In this document: positions 10,834-20,001 of the stretch, in pieces
How positions within the stretch are numbered: the stretch's first letter is position 1
Layout: every line of letters starts with the position of its first letter
Origin: Lentilactobacillus senioris DSM 24302 = JCM 17472
Lineage (GTDB): Bacteria; Bacillota; Bacilli; Lactobacillales; Lactobacillaceae
DNA length: 64,000 bases
Direction of reading: 5' to 3'
Assembly (NCBI RefSeq): GCF_001436555.1
Contig: NZ_AYZR01000009.1
Coordinates: forward strand, 62,001 to 126,000
The notes under the pieces: model-generated
What the model saw: the letters and a program-made list of their open reading frames with translations, nothing else
What the model was told of the DNA's origin: nothing
The model's database searches: none
Program-made: the position numbers and the translations under genes

Positions 10834-11028
10834 CTATTTGCTTAGTTCTTGTTGACGAAGAGCTGTCTTGATACGAGCAATGTTCTTACGAACTTGCTTA
10901 AGACGAGCAGTGTTTTCCAATTGACCAGTGGCTAGTTGGAAACGAAGATTGAACAATTCGTCTTTGTAATCTTTCTCTTTTTCAAGCATCTGAGCAGTGG
11001 TTAATTCATTAATTTCTTTAGCCTTCAT
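10834..11028 (-). CDS. rpmC: 50S ribosomal protein L29
   Basis: Large-subunit protein L29, 64 residues from the chosen ATG ([11 protein letters not shown]), a two-helix protein near the exit tunnel. The chosen start overlaps the 3' end of rplP by 11 bases. A GTG 12 bases further upstream (11040) is possible, but the family starts at MKAKEI and the AGGTGG sequence is well placed for the ATG. Confidence 0.95.
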   Translation of the reverse strand: MKAKEINELTTAQMLEKEKDYKDELFNLRFQLATGQLENTARLKQVRKNIARIKTALRQQELSK

Positions 11029-11452
11029 TTGATTCGCCACCTACTTCCTCACGTTTTATGATCTTAGTGCGAACGGGAAGTTTCATTGCGGCAAGGCGCA
11101 AAGCTTCACGAGCAGTTGCTTCATCAACGCCGGCAACTTCAAACATTACCTTTTGGCGTTTTACAGGAGCTACCCATCCAGCTGGAGTACCTTTACCATT
11201 ACCCATTCGGACACCGACACCTTTTTCAGTATATGACTTGTGAGGGAAAATCTTAATCCAAACTTTCCCACCACGCTTCATGTGACGGGTCATCGCAATA
11301 CGAGCAGCTTCGATTTGACGGTTTGAGATCCAGTGTGAATCAAGGGATTGTAAACCGAATTCACCGAATGTTACCGTCTTACCGCCTTTAGCTTCGCCAC
11401 GCATGTGACCACGGTGCTCACGACGGAACTTAACACGCTTTGGTACTAACAT
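11018..11452 (-). CDS. rplP: 50S ribosomal protein L16
   Basis: Large-subunit protein L16, 144 residues, begins [15 protein letters not shown]. It organises the A-site region. The conserved segment [19 protein letters not shown] is present. It follows rpsC immediately and overlaps rpmC. Confidence 0.98.
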   Translation of the reverse strand: MLVPKRVKFRREHRGHMRGEAKGGKTVTFGEFGLQSLDSHWISNRQIEAARIAMTRHMKRGGKVWIKIFPHKSYTEKGVGVRMGNGKGTPAGWVAPVKRQKVMFEVAGVDEATAREALRLAAMKLPVRTKIIKREEVGGESNEG

Positions 11453-11454
11453 GT

Positions 11455-12120
11455 TTATTCCCCTCCTTTTTCAGCTTTTTGACTATTTGGCTTATCTGGA
11501 AGGATTTCACCACGGTAGATCCAAGTTTTAACACCAATGGCACCGTAAGTAGTAAATGCTTGTTCCCATGCATAATCAATATCTGCACGCAAAGTATGCA
11601 ATGGAACAGTTCCTTCTGAATAAGATTCAACACGTGCCATGTCGGCACCATTCAAACGACCAGCAACTTGAGTACGGATACCAAGGGCACCAGAACGCAT
11701 AGTCCGTTGAATAGCTTGACGCATAGCCCGACGGAATGCAACACGGCCTTCCAATTGACGAGCAATGCTTTCACCAACTAATTTAGCATCTAAATCAGGT
11801 TTCTTGATTTCGATGATGTTGATGTGAACACGTTTACCGGTAAGGTTGTTAAGTTCCTTACGTAGGTTTTCAACTTCAGAACCACCCTTACCGATAACCA
11901 TACCTGGTTTAGCGGTGTGGATAGAAATGTTAACGCGGTTTGCGGCACGTTCGATTTCAATAGTTGAAACTGAAGCACTTGCAAGACGCTTTTCGATGTA
12001 TTTACGAATTTGTAAATCTTCACGCAAGTAGTTAGCGTAATCTTTTTCAGCATACCACTTAGCTTGCCAGTCACGAATAATACCTACTCGTAAACCGTTA
12101 GGATTGATTGTCTTAGCCAC
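11455..12120 (-). CDS. rpsC: 30S ribosomal protein S3
   Basis: Small-subunit head protein S3, 221 residues, with a KH domain ([14 protein letters not shown] near residues 75-90) and the C-terminal domain [14 protein letters not shown]. It forms part of the mRNA entry channel and helicase. It begins 3 bases after the rplV stop. Confidence 0.98.
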   Translation of the reverse strand: MAKTINPNGLRVGIIRDWQAKWYAEKDYANYLREDLQIRKYIEKRLASASVSTIEIERAANRVNISIHTAKPGMVIGKGGSEVENLRKELNNLTGKRVHINIIEIKKPDLDAKLVGESIARQLEGRVAFRRAMRQAIQRTMRSGALGIRTQVAGRLNGADMARVESYSEGTVPLHTLRADIDYAWEQAFTTYGAIGVKTWIYRGEILPDKPNSQKAEKGGE

Positions 12121-12123
12121 GCT

Positions 12124-12480
12124 TTATCCCTCCTTTTTTTCAGACACAACGATAGTGATGTGACTTGTTCTTTTGTTGATTGGTGATGCAGATCCTTTAG
12201 CTCTTGGGCGGAAACGCTTCAAAGTAGGACCTTCATTCACGATTGCTTTACTAATGTAAAGATCTTGACTATCTAAGTCAAAGTTGTTTTCTGCATTTGC
12301 AACTGCTGAGTTAAGAACTTTAGCAACTACTGGAGATGCACCACGTGGGGTGAACTTCAAGATTGCTAAGGCTTCAGCAACACTTTTACCTCTAACTAGG
12401 TCAACCACAAGGCGGACCTTACGTGCTGCAATTCGAACAGTTTTGGCAGTTGCCGTTGCTGATGTGATTTGTTCAGCCAT
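12124..12480 (-). CDS. rplV: 50S ribosomal protein L22
   Basis: Large-subunit tunnel protein L22, 118 residues. The conserved C-terminal loop [19 protein letters not shown], which lines the exit tunnel and is a known site of macrolide-resistance changes, looks intact. Between rpsS and rpsC. Confidence 0.98.
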   Translation of the reverse strand: MAEQITSATATAKTVRIAARKVRLVVDLVRGKSVAEALAILKFTPRGASPVVAKVLNSAVANAENNFDLDSQDLYISKAIVNEGPTLKRFRPRAKGSASPINKRTSHITIVVSEKKEG

Positions 12481-12497
12481 TGTTATCCTCCTTGCTA

Positions 12498-12773
12498 TTA
12501 ACGAGTTTTTTTGTCGTCGCCACCATGACCGTGGAACGTACGAGTTGGAACAAATTCACCCAACTTGTGTCCTACCATGTCTTCTTGCACGTAAACTGGT
12601 ACGTGTTTCCGACCATCATAAACAGCGAATGTGTAGCCGATAAAACTAGGGAAAATCGTTGAACGACGTGACCAAGTTTTGATGACAGCTTTCTTTTCTA
12701 CATCTTTTTGGGCATCAACCTTTTTGAGTAAGTACTCATCGGCGAAAGGTCCCTTTTTCAAACTACGACCCAT
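12498..12773 (-). CDS. rpsS: 30S ribosomal protein S19
   Basis: Small-subunit head protein S19, 91 residues, begins [16 protein letters not shown] and contains the conserved [20 protein letters not shown] segment. Standard position between rplB and rplV. Confidence 0.98.
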   Translation of the reverse strand: MGRSLKKGPFADEYLLKKVDAQKDVEKKAVIKTWSRRSTIFPSFIGYTFAVYDGRKHVPVYVQEDMVGHKLGEFVPTRTFHGHGGDDKKTR

Positions 12774-12813
12774 GTTGAAACCTCCTCTACTAAATCTTTT
12801 TGCTTAGTTTAAA

Positions 12814-13653
12814 TTACATCTTCGAGCCTTTACGACGACGAACGATAAACTTATCAGACTTAGCTCTCTTAGAACGAGTCTTCTTACCAACCGTCTTCTT
12901 ACCCCATGGTGATAATGGTGATGGACGTCCGACAGGAGCTTTACCTTCACCACCACCGTGTGGATGGTCGTTAGGGTTCATTACAGAACCACGAACGTGT
13001 GGGCGTTGACCTTTGTAACGGTTACGACCAGCTTTACCAACGTTAACTAATTCGTGTTCTTCGTTACCAACTGCACCGATTGTGGCACGGTTAACAGCAA
13101 GGACCATCCGAACTTCACCAGAAGTCAAACGAACCAAAGCATATTTACCGTCACGACCAAGTAATTGAGCAGAAGCACCAGCAGAACGAGCCAATTGGCC
13201 ACCCTTACCAGGTTTCAATTCAATGTTGTGGATAACTGAACCAACAGGAATGTTAGTAAGTGGTAATGCGTTACCAACTTTAATATCAGCATCTGGACCA
13301 GATTCGATCTTATCGCCAACCTTTAAGCCCTTAGGAGCTAAAATGTAAGCTTTAATACCATCCTCATAATATACCAATGCAATATTTGCAGTCCGGTTTG
13401 GATCGTATTCGATTGCCTTAACAGTTGCAGGCACGTTATCTTTGTTACGCTTGAAATCGATGACACGGTACAAGTTCTTGTTACCGCCGCCACGATGACG
13501 AACAGTCATATGACCGTAGTTGTTACGACCAGCAGTCTTGTTCTTTGATTCAAGCAATGATTTTTCAGGCTTTGACTTAGTGATTTCACTGTAGTCAAGG
13601 CTTGTCATATTACGTCGACCGTTGCTGGTTGGCTTATATGTTTTAATCGCCAC
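12814..13653 (-). CDS. rplB: 50S ribosomal protein L2
   Basis: Large-subunit protein L2, 279 residues, next to the peptidyl transferase centre. The conserved C-terminal [17 protein letters not shown] motif containing the functionally important histidine is intact. It lies between rplW and rpsS. Confidence 0.98.
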   Translation of the reverse strand: MAIKTYKPTSNGRRNMTSLDYSEITKSKPEKSLLESKNKTAGRNNYGHMTVRHRGGGNKNLYRVIDFKRNKDNVPATVKAIEYDPNRTANIALVYYEDGIKAYILAPKGLKVGDKIESGPDADIKVGNALPLTNIPVGSVIHNIELKPGKGGQLARSAGASAQLLGRDGKYALVRLTSGEVRMVLAVNRATIGAVGNEEHELVNVGKAGRNRYKGQRPHVRGSVMNPNDHPHGGGEGKAPVGRPSPLSPWGKKTVGKKTRSKRAKSDKFIVRRRKGSKM

Positions 13654-13687
13654 GATGTTTCCCTCCTATATAAAAGATATTATTTAA

Positions 13688-13975
13688 TTATTCTTGACCG
13701 AATAATTGAATTTCATTTGAGTCAGCAGATAAAGTTACGATTGCCTTACGACGTTTCTTAGTGTAACCAGAGTAACGACCTTGGCGCTTTAACTTACCGC
13801 GAACATTCATGATGTTTACTTTAACAACTTGAACATCAAAGATGTCTTCGATTGCTTTTTTAACTTGAGTTTTAGTTGCTCGTAAATCCACGTCAAAGGT
13901 GTAACGCTTGTCGTCCATCTTAGAAGTTGATTCTTCGGTAACTACTGGGCGCAAAATAATATCACGTGATTCCAT
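13688..13975 (-). CDS. rplW: 50S ribosomal protein L23
   Basis: Tunnel-exit protein L23, 95 residues, which docks trigger factor and SRP. It begins [17 protein letters not shown]. Its ATG overlaps the rplD stop by one base (TAATG), suggesting coupled translation. Confidence 0.98.
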   Translation of the reverse strand: MESRDIILRPVVTEESTSKMDDKRYTFDVDLRATKTQVKKAIEDIFDVQVVKVNIMNVRGKLKRQGRYSGYTKKRRKAIVTLSADSNEIQLFGQE

Positions 13976-14598
13976 TATGCGAGCACCTCCTCTACTTGAG
14001 AAAGAGCAGTCTTAGTCATTACGACTTTGTCGTAGTTAGCAACATCTAAAACGTTAACTTCTTTAGCGTCGATAACCTTAACATTTTCAAGGTTACGAGC
14101 TGAACGAATAGCGTTATCGTTGTCGTTTTCCAAGACTACCAAAGTTTTTGTATCAGCATTTAAAGCATTTAGCATGTTAGCAAATTCTTTAGTCTTTGGT
14201 GCATCAAAGGCAAGAGAATCAATCATAACAAGCTTGTCATCAGCTACCTTAGCGGAAAGAACTGACTTCATTGCAAGTCTAGTTACCTTGCGAGGTAAAT
14301 GATAAGCGTATGAACGAGGTGTAGGACCAAATACGACACCACCACCACGCCATTGTGGGGAACGAATAGAACCTTGGCGAGCACGGCCAGTTCCCTTTTG
14401 ACGCCATGGCTTCTTACCACCACCACGAACAGCAGAACGGTTCTTAACGGCGTGAGTACCTTGACGCATTGATGCCCGTTGCATCAAAATGGTATCAAAA
14501 ACAACGTGTTCGTTTGGTTCGATACCAAAGATTTCGTCATTCAAAGCAATAGTGCCGTTTTGACTACCATCTTGTTTGTATAATGCTACATCAGTCAT
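13975..14598 (-). CDS. rplD: 50S ribosomal protein L4
   Basis: Large-subunit protein L4, 207 residues, with the extended internal loop ([20 protein letters not shown]) that reaches into the exit tunnel. In E. coli L4 also represses the S10 operon; any such control here would act on the rpsJ leader. Stop overlaps the rplW start. Confidence 0.98.
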   Translation of the reverse strand: MTDVALYKQDGSQNGTIALNDEIFGIEPNEHVVFDTILMQRASMRQGTHAVKNRSAVRGGGKKPWRQKGTGRARQGSIRSPQWRGGGVVFGPTPRSYAYHLPRKVTRLAMKSVLSAKVADDKLVMIDSLAFDAPKTKEFANMLNALNADTKTLVVLENDNDNAIRSARNLENVKVIDAKEVNVLDVANYDKVVMTKTALSQVEEVLA

Positions 14599-14615
14599 TT
14601 ATCATTTCCTCCTTT

Positions 14616-15251
14616 CTATTTCTTTGAGCCGCGAGCGGCAGTTTTAATTGTAACAAATGATTTGTTAGCGCCTGGAACGTTACCTTTAATCAAGATTACG
14701 TTGTTTTCAACATCTGTGCTAACAACTTCTAAGTTTTGAATAGTAACAGTCTTGTTACCCATTCGACCTGGTAATTTCATTCCTGGAACAACCCGGTTAA
14801 TAATAACACCAAGTGAACCTGGACGACGGTGATAACGAGAACCATGAGTTTCAGGTCCACGACGTTGGCCGTCTTTATGGATGTTACCTTGGTAACCATG
14901 ACCCTTTGTAGTACCAGTTACGTCAACAACGTCACCTGGTTCAAAGATGTCAACCTTAACTTCGTCACCTGCATTGTAATCGCTAAGCTCAACATCTTTG
15001 ATTTCTTTAATGAAGCGCTTAGGATTAGTGTTAGCTTTCTTTGCGTGGCCATCTGCCGGTTTGTTACTTAATACTGCACGCTTGTCATCAAAGCCAAGTT
15101 GAACAGATTCGTAACCGTCAGTTTCGTTAGTCTTAACTTGCATAACAACGTTAGGAGTTACTTCGATAACAGTAACTGGAACTAATTCGCCGTTTTCAGT
15201 AAAGACTTGCGTCATACCAACCTTTTTTCCTAAGATTCCTTTTTTGGTCAT
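14616..15251 (-). CDS. rplC: 50S ribosomal protein L3
   Basis: Large-subunit protein L3, 211 residues, begins [17 protein letters not shown] and contains the conserved W-loop region around [21 protein letters not shown], although the usual tryptophan of that loop reads tyrosine here at first sight. It follows rpsJ by 27 bases. Confidence 0.97.
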   Translation of the reverse strand: MTKKGILGKKVGMTQVFTENGELVPVTVIEVTPNVVMQVKTNETDGYESVQLGFDDKRAVLSNKPADGHAKKANTNPKRFIKEIKDVELSDYNAGDEVKVDIFEPGDVVDVTGTTKGHGYQGNIHKDGQRRGPETHGSRYHRRPGSLGVIINRVVPGMKLPGRMGNKTVTIQNLEVVSTDVENNVILIKGNVPGANKSFVTIKTAARGSKK

Positions 15252-15278
15252 GAGTACACCTCCGATATAAATGTATTT

Positions 15279-15587
15279 TTATAGTTTGATTTCGATATCC
15301 ACACCACTAGGAAGATCCAATTTCATTAATGAATCAACAGTCTTTGGCGTTGGGTTCAAAATATCAATTAACCGCTTGTGGGTTAAAATTTCAAATTGTT
15401 CACGCGCATCCTTGTATTTATGTGGTGAACTTAAAACAGTATAGATTGTACGTTCAGTTGGCAATGGAATTGGGCCAGAAATAGTAGCACCAGTCCGTTG
15501 TGCTGTAGCAACAATCTTGTCTGCTGATTGGTCTAAGATACGATGTTCGTATGCCTTCAACCGAATCCGAATTTTTTGTTTTGCCAT
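15279..15587 (-). CDS. rpsJ: 30S ribosomal protein S10
   Basis: First gene of the S10 operon; 102 residues starting [17 protein letters not shown]10 is a head protein and also NusE, a transcription antitermination factor. I place the start at the ATG 15587, which has a GGAGGG ribosome binding site; the frame remains open 30 codons upstream but that part lies in the untranslated leader. Promoter and leader are described separately. Confidence 0.98.
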   Translation of the reverse strand: MAKQKIRIRLKAYEHRILDQSADKIVATAQRTGATISGPIPLPTERTIYTVLSSPHKYKDAREQFEILTHKRLIDILNPTPKTVDSLMKLDLPSGVDIEIKL

Positions 15588-15739
15588 TGTGTTCCCTCCT
15601 TCGTCTATTTTGAAAATAGGACTAACTCCGTGAAAATTACCGCCGCACCCATGGCAAAGCATCCGGGTGTGTCGCAACCTTTCACATCAAAGCTAATACA
15701 TACTTATTTAGAGCCTAATTGCCCCTTAAACACAAGTAC
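15588..15739 (-). promoter_or_regulatory. Untranslated leader of the S10 operon
   Basis: About 150 bases lie between the inferred transcription start and rpsJ. The RNA contains a GGTTGCGACACACCC segment and a hairpin closing CACCC with GGGTG (around 15633-15656), then an AT-rich hairpin with arms CTATTTT/AAAATAG close to the ribosome binding site. I infer an autoregulatory leader (the ligand could be L4) but the sequence alone does not prove it. Confidence 0.4.
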
Positions 15740-15745
15740 TAGATC

Positions 15746-15774
15746 ATTCTACATGAAATCCAGGCTGGACGCAA
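15746..15774 (-). promoter_or_regulatory. Promoter of the S10 operon
   Basis: Minus strand: -35 TTGCGT (15769-15774), 17-base spacer, -10 TAGAAT (15746-15751). It is the best promoter match upstream of rpsJ and lies between the fusA terminator and rpsJ. Together with the leader and the terminator it accounts for most of the 359-base gap 15588-15946. Confidence 0.7.
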
Positions 15775-15860
15775 GGTCTAGCGCGCAAGTTTTCGTTTTT
15801 TCTTCAAATTGTAATATAAAGTAGAATTACAATCTGCCTAAATTATTTTTTAACACAAAA

Positions 15861-15898
15861 AAATAGGAGTTAAGGTCCTACGACCTTAACTCCTATTT
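15861..15898 (-). terminator. Terminator after fusA
   Basis: A perfect 17-base-pair stem (15861-15877 with 15882-15898) around a four-base loop. On the minus strand it is followed by a run of seven T. It separates the rpsL-rpsG-fusA unit from the S10 operon promoter. Confidence 0.93.
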
Positions 15899-15946
15899 AA
15901 GTTAGAGTCAAGCTAAAACTTAACTCAGTTTAATTGAAATTAAGAA

Positions 15947-18040
15947 TTAACCAGCGTTACCGCCATTTTTTTCAATAATTTCTTTTTGAATGCTCTTAGG
16001 CACTGCTTCGTAGTGATCAAAAGTCATAGTGAAAGTACCACGGCCTTGTGATGCAGAACGAAGAGTAGTTGCGTAACCAAACATTTCTGACAATGGAACG
16101 AATGAATGGATAACCTTAGCACCGGCACGATCTTCCATACCGTCAAGACGGCCACGACGTGCGGTAACTTGGCCCATGATATCACCCATGTATTCTTCAG
16201 GAACACTGATATCAACCTTCATAATTGGTTCCAAGATAACAGAATCAGCGGTCTTAGCAGCATTTCTCAATGCCATTGAAGCAGCCACTTTAAAGGCAGC
16301 TTCACTAGAATCGACTTCATGGTAACTACCATCGTATAACTTAGCTTTCAAGTCAACCATTGGGTAACCGGCAAGAACACCGTTTTCCATAGCTTCCTTC
16401 AAACCTTGTTCAACTGAAGGGATGTATTCACGAGGAACAACCCCACCAACGATAGCATCTTCGAATTCGAAACCTTTACCTTCTTCGTTTGGTTCAAATT
16501 CAATCCAAACGTCACCGTATTGACCTTTACCACCAGACTGACGAACAAACTTACCTTGTGCGGAAGTCTTCTTAGTAAATGCTTCACGGTATGAAACTTG
16601 AGGAGCACCGATGTTGGCTTCAACGTTAAATTCACGCTTCATCCGGTCGATGATGATATCAAGTTGTAATTCACCCATTCCGGCGATTAAAGTTTCACCA
16701 GTTTCATGGTTAGTTTCAGCTCTAAATGAAGGATCTTCTTCAGCAAGCTTTTGAATAGCAACATCCATCTTATCACGGTCAGCCTTTGATTTTGGTTCAA
16801 CGGCAACTTGGATAACTGGATCAGGAATTTCCATTGATTCAAGGTGTAATGGATGATCTGGATCAGTCAAAGAATCACCAGTAGTAGTGTTCTTCAAACC
16901 AATAGCAGCAGCAATATCACCAGAGAATACTTCAGGAATTTCGTTACGTTGGTTAGAATGCATTTGAACCAAACGACCGATACGTTCACGCTTGTCCTTA
17001 GTAGAGTTAAGTACGTAAGAACCAGATTCCAAAGTACCAGTGTAAACACGGATAAATGTCAAACGACCAACGAATGGATCAGTGATGATCTTAAATGCCA
17101 AGGAAGCAAATGGTGCGTTGTCATCAGCTTTAAGTTCAACTTCTTCACCAGTTTCAGGGTCAGTAGCGTTGTATGGCTTAACATCAAGTGGTGATGGTAA
17201 GTAGTCAACAACGGCATCTAACATCATTTGAACACCCTTGTTCTTGAAGGCAGAACCAGCAAGTACTGGGAATAATTCAAGTGATAAAGTACCTTTACGG
17301 ATAGCTGCTTTAATTTCTGGAACAGAAATTTCTTCACCTTCCAAGTACTTTTCCATGATGTCTTCATCGATATCAGCTAATTTTTCAATCATTTGATCAC
17401 GACGTTTTTGGGCTTCTTCTTTGTATTCATCAGGAATATCAACAGTATCCCATTCAGTTCCGAGTTCGTCTTCGTCGTAGAGATCGGCTTTCATTTCAAC
17501 CAAGTCGATAACCCCTTCGAAGTCATCTTCGGCACCGATAGGCATTTGAATTGCTAAAGCATTAGCGTTCAAACGTTCGCCGATTGAATCAACTGAGAAG
17601 TCAAAGTCAGCACCCATCTTATCCATCTTGTTAGCAAAGACGATACGAGGAACACTATATTCAGAAGCTTGACGCCAAACAGTTTCGGTTTGTGGTTCAA
17701 CACCGGCTTGAGCATCAAGAACGGTTACGGCACCATCAAGAACCCGCAATGAACGTTCAACTTCCATAGTGAAGTCCACGTGACCTGGGGTATCGATGAT
17801 GTTAACCCGGTAACCTTTCCATTGAGCAGTGGTAGCTGCTGATTGGATAGTGATACCACGTTCTTGTTCTTGTTCCATCCAGTCCATTTGTGAAGCACCA
17901 TCATGGGTTTCACCAATTTTGTGAATCTTACCAGTATAGTACAAGATACGTTCAGTGGTAGTAGTTTTACCGGCATCGATATGGGCCATGATACCAATGT
18001 TACGAGTTTTTTCTAGGGGAAATTCTCGTTTGTTAGCCAT
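15947..18040 (-). CDS. fusA: Translation elongation factor G
   Basis: EF-G, the GTPase that drives ribosomal translocation and, with RRF, ribosome recycling. 697 residues, normal length. The G1 motif AHIDAGKTT begins near residue 19, DTPGHVDF is G3 and NKMDK is G4; domains II to V follow. It is the last gene of rpsL-rpsG-fusA, 69 bases after rpsG, and ends before a strong terminator. tuf is not in the window. Confidence 0.98.
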   Translation of the reverse strand: MANKREFPLEKTRNIGIMAHIDAGKTTTTERILYYTGKIHKIGETHDGASQMDWMEQEQERGITIQSAATTAQWKGYRVNIIDTPGHVDFTMEVERSLRVLDGAVTVLDAQAGVEPQTETVWRQASEYSVPRIVFANKMDKMGADFDFSVDSIGERLNANALAIQMPIGAEDDFEGVIDLVEMKADLYDEDELGTEWDTVDIPDEYKEEAQKRRDQMIEKLADIDEDIMEKYLEGEEISVPEIKAAIRKGTLSLELFPVLAGSAFKNKGVQMMLDAVVDYLPSPLDVKPYNATDPETGEEVELKADDNAPFASLAFKIITDPFVGRLTFIRVYTGTLESGSYVLNSTKDKRERIGRLVQMHSNQRNEIPEVFSGDIAAAIGLKNTTTGDSLTDPDHPLHLESMEIPDPVIQVAVEPKSKADRDKMDVAIQKLAEEDPSFRAETNHETGETLIAGMGELQLDIIIDRMKREFNVEANIGAPQVSYREAFTKKTSAQGKFVRQSGGKGQYGDVWIEFEPNEEGKGFEFEDAIVGGVVPREYIPSVEQGLKEAMENGVLAGYPMVDLKAKLYDGSYHEVDSSEAAFKVAASMALRNAAKTADSVILEPIMKVDISVPEEYMGDIMGQVTARRGRLDGMEDRAGAKVIHSFVPLSEMFGYATTLRSASQGRGTFTMTFDHYEAVPKSIQKEIIEKNGGNAG

Positions 18041-18109
18041 TAAATTGTTACTCCTCTCGATTTAAAATCAGAAATAAAGTCGGCTAGACGGCCGACTTTA
18101 AAATAAATA

Positions 18110-18580
18110 TTACCAACGGTAGTGAGCGAATGCTCGGTTGGCTTCAGCCATTTTATGAGTATCTTCGCGTTTCTTAACAGCTGCACCAGTGTTGTTGGCT
18201 GCATCCATAATTTCACGTGCAAGACGTTCGTTCATAGTGTGTTCACCACGTGAACGAGCGTATTGAACGATCCAACGAAGACCAAGAGTTGATCGACGAT
18301 CTGGACGAACTTCGATCGGAACTTGATAGTTAGAACCACCAACACGGCGAGCTTTAACTTCAAGAACTGGCATAACGTTCTTCATTGCTTCATCAAATAC
18401 TTCAACTGGATCGTTACCAGTTTCTTCTTTGATAAGGTCAAAAGCATCGTATAAGATTGTTGAAGCAGTACCACGCTTACCATCAAGCATTAAGTGGTTG
18501 ATCAAGCGGGTAACCATTTTTGAGTTGTAAATTGGATCAGGAAGTACTTCCCGTTTTTGGACGTTTCCTTTTCTAGGCAT
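18110..18580 (-). CDS. rpsG: 30S ribosomal protein S7
   Basis: Small-subunit head assembly protein S7, 156 residues, begins [16 protein letters not shown] and contains the conserved [16 protein letters not shown] segment. Between rpsL and fusA as in most bacteria; a GGAGG ribosome binding site precedes the ATG. Confidence 0.98.
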   Translation of the reverse strand: MPRKGNVQKREVLPDPIYNSKMVTRLINHLMLDGKRGTASTILYDAFDLIKEETGNDPVEVFDEAMKNVMPVLEVKARRVGGSNYQVPIEVRPDRRSTLGLRWIVQYARSRGEHTMNERLAREIMDAANNTGAAVKKREDTHKMAEANRAFAHYRW

Positions 18581-18623
18581 ATCGTCATCCTCCTATATTT
18601 AAATATTTAAATTAAGCTGTATG

Positions 18624-19037
18624 TTAGTCCTTAGGCTTCTTTGTACCGTACTTAGAACGACTTTGACGACGATCAGTAACACCGGCAGTATCAAGAGCAC
18701 CACGGATAACGTGATAACGAACCCCAGGTAAATCCTTTACACGGCCCCCACGGATCAAAACAACACTATGTTCTTGTAAGTTATGGCCGATACCAGGGAT
18801 ATAAGCAGTAACTTCGATCAAGTTAGAAAGACGAACACGAGCGTATTTCCGCAAAGCAGAGTTAGGCTTCTTTGGTGTCATAGTTCCAACACGGGTAGCA
18901 ACGCCTCGTTTTTGAGGAGCTGGGTTGTCAGTTAACTTTTTCTTGTAACTGTTGTAACCGTAGTTCAAAGCAGGAGCATTTGATTTAGTAGTTCTTGATT
19001 TACGTCCTTTACGGACCAATTGATTAATTGTAGGCAT
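18624..19037 (-). CDS. rpsL: 30S ribosomal protein S12
   Basis: Decoding-centre protein S12, 137 residues, first gene of the rpsL-rpsG-fusA operon. The segments [11 protein letters not shown] and [10 protein letters not shown], where streptomycin-resistance changes occur in other bacteria, carry the normal sensitive residues as far as I can tell by eye. A strong promoter lies about 155 bases upstream and a long hairpin sits in the leader. Confidence 0.98.
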   Translation of the reverse strand: MPTINQLVRKGRKSRTTKSNAPALNYGYNSYKKKLTDNPAPQKRGVATRVGTMTPKKPNSALRKYARVRLSNLIEVTAYIPGIGHNLQEHSVVLIRGGRVKDLPGVRYHVIRGALDTAGVTDRRQSRSKYGTKKPKD

Positions 19038-19080
19038 CTAAAAGTTCTCCTTTCATTTTTCCATTGTAAGTCCACACATC

Positions 19081-19119
19081 CAGGTGGTTCTTTTTTGGGT
19101 AAAAAAGAATCGGCACCTG
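19081..19119 (-). promoter_or_regulatory. Hairpin in the rpsL leader
   Basis: An inverted repeat in the 5' untranslated region of rpsL: CAGGTG pairs with CACCTG at the base and TTCTTTTTT with AAAAAAGAA above, around a four-base loop. It is not followed by a T tract on the minus strand, so it is not a normal terminator; it could modulate mRNA stability or be a ribosomal-protein binding site. Confidence 0.5.
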
Positions 19120-19192
19120 CACACACACTTTTTGATCGAACAGTCAGCATGTCTGATCGTTTCAGAAACCTGTCGCAAAAAGCACCTTCATC

Positions 19193-19221
19193 AATTTATC
19201 ATTGCTGGTTAAAAATGTCAA
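19193..19221 (-). promoter_or_regulatory. Promoter of rpsL-rpsG-fusA
   Basis: Minus strand: consensus -35 TTGACA (19216-19221), 17-base spacer, -10 TAAATT (19193-19198) with TGA before it (extended -10). This is among the strongest promoter matches in the window. Confidence 0.82.
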
Positions 19222-19273
19222 TCCTTCAGAGGATTTTTCCACCATTTTCGTATCTTGCTATTGAGGTGAAAAT

Positions 19274-19963
19274 ATGACAATTAATTTTATTTTAGGGGCA
19301 TGTTGGGCCTCGTTTTTTAACTTAGTAATCCAACGACACTTGCGTAATGAATCTATTCTACTCCCCGCTTCTCACTGTGACAATTGCCATCATCGATTAG
19401 CCTGGTATGATCTTATTCCGATAGTTAGTTTTCTTATACTGCATGGTCGCTGCCGATACTGTCATGCTCAAATTAACACCTTAATTTTACAAACGGAGTT
19501 ACTTTTAGGCGTGGGATTTGCTTTGATTATTCCCAATATCACTTCCAATTATCAAATTTTGATTTTAATTTTGTTTGCCTACTTAGCAATTTGGGATTGC
19601 CATACTCAAACTATTCCTAGTTGGCCTCTGGGAGTCTGGCTTGGGCTTTGTCTATGGATCCTTCCTTGGCAACTTAATTACCTCAAATTACTCCCTATCT
19701 ATTTACTAGTAACTAGTCTTAACCATTTGAGTTCCTTTATTGGTAGTGGAGATATCGATATTTTATTTTTAATTTGGTTAACTAGCGGTCCCCTCTTTAC
19801 CATTTGGGTCCTCTTTCTTGCTTGCGTATTATCTCTAGTCTACCTATTGCTAGTTCCTCGGCTTTATTTTAATCATCGAATCGCCTTTGTGCCCTTTTTA
19901 TTCTGCGGCTATGCTCTTACCACCAACTTCACAGCTCAATTATTAACCTTTACGATTCCATAA
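19274..19963 (+). CDS. comC: Prepilin peptidase (ComC/PilD type)
   Basis: Membrane aspartic protease that cleaves and methylates type IV prepilin-like proteins; in Gram-positive bacteria it processes the ComG pseudopilins needed for DNA uptake. The 229-residue protein has the N-terminal domain with two CxxC pairs (CDNCHH and CRYCHA), then several hydrophobic segments; acidic residues in LAIWDCHTQ and GSGDIDI match the two catalytic aspartates of the family. It stands alone on the plus strand between rpsL and rpoC, has a GAGG ribosome binding site, and shares a bidirectional terminator with rpoC. Its presence suggests a competence apparatus elsewhere in the genome. Confidence 0.88.
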   Translation: MTINFILGACWASFFNLVIQRHLRNESILLPASHCDNCHHRLAWYDLIPIVSFLILHGRCRYCHAQINTLILQTELLLGVGFALIIPNITSNYQILILILFAYLAIWDCHTQTIPSWPLGVWLGLCLWILPWQLNYLKLLPIYLLVTSLNHLSSFIGSGDIDILFLIWLTSGPLFTIWVLFLACVLSLVYLLLVPRLYFNHRIAFVPFLFCGYALTTNFTAQLLTFTIP

Positions 19964-19964
19964 A

Positions 19965-19993
19965 AAAACAGGATGCTAATCGCATCCTGTTTT
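19965..19993. terminator. Bidirectional terminator between comC and rpoC
   Basis: Twelve-base-pair perfect stem AAAACAGGATGC / GCATCCTGTTTT with a five-base loop, with A runs on the left and T on the right, so it can stop both convergent genes. Confidence 0.92.
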
Positions 19994-20001
19994 AGTCAAA
20001 C

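Noticed and set aside
15861-15898. A second bidirectional terminator serving the S10 operon
   Set aside because: Only the minus strand has a T run after the stem; on the other side the sequence is TAAGTTAGAG.
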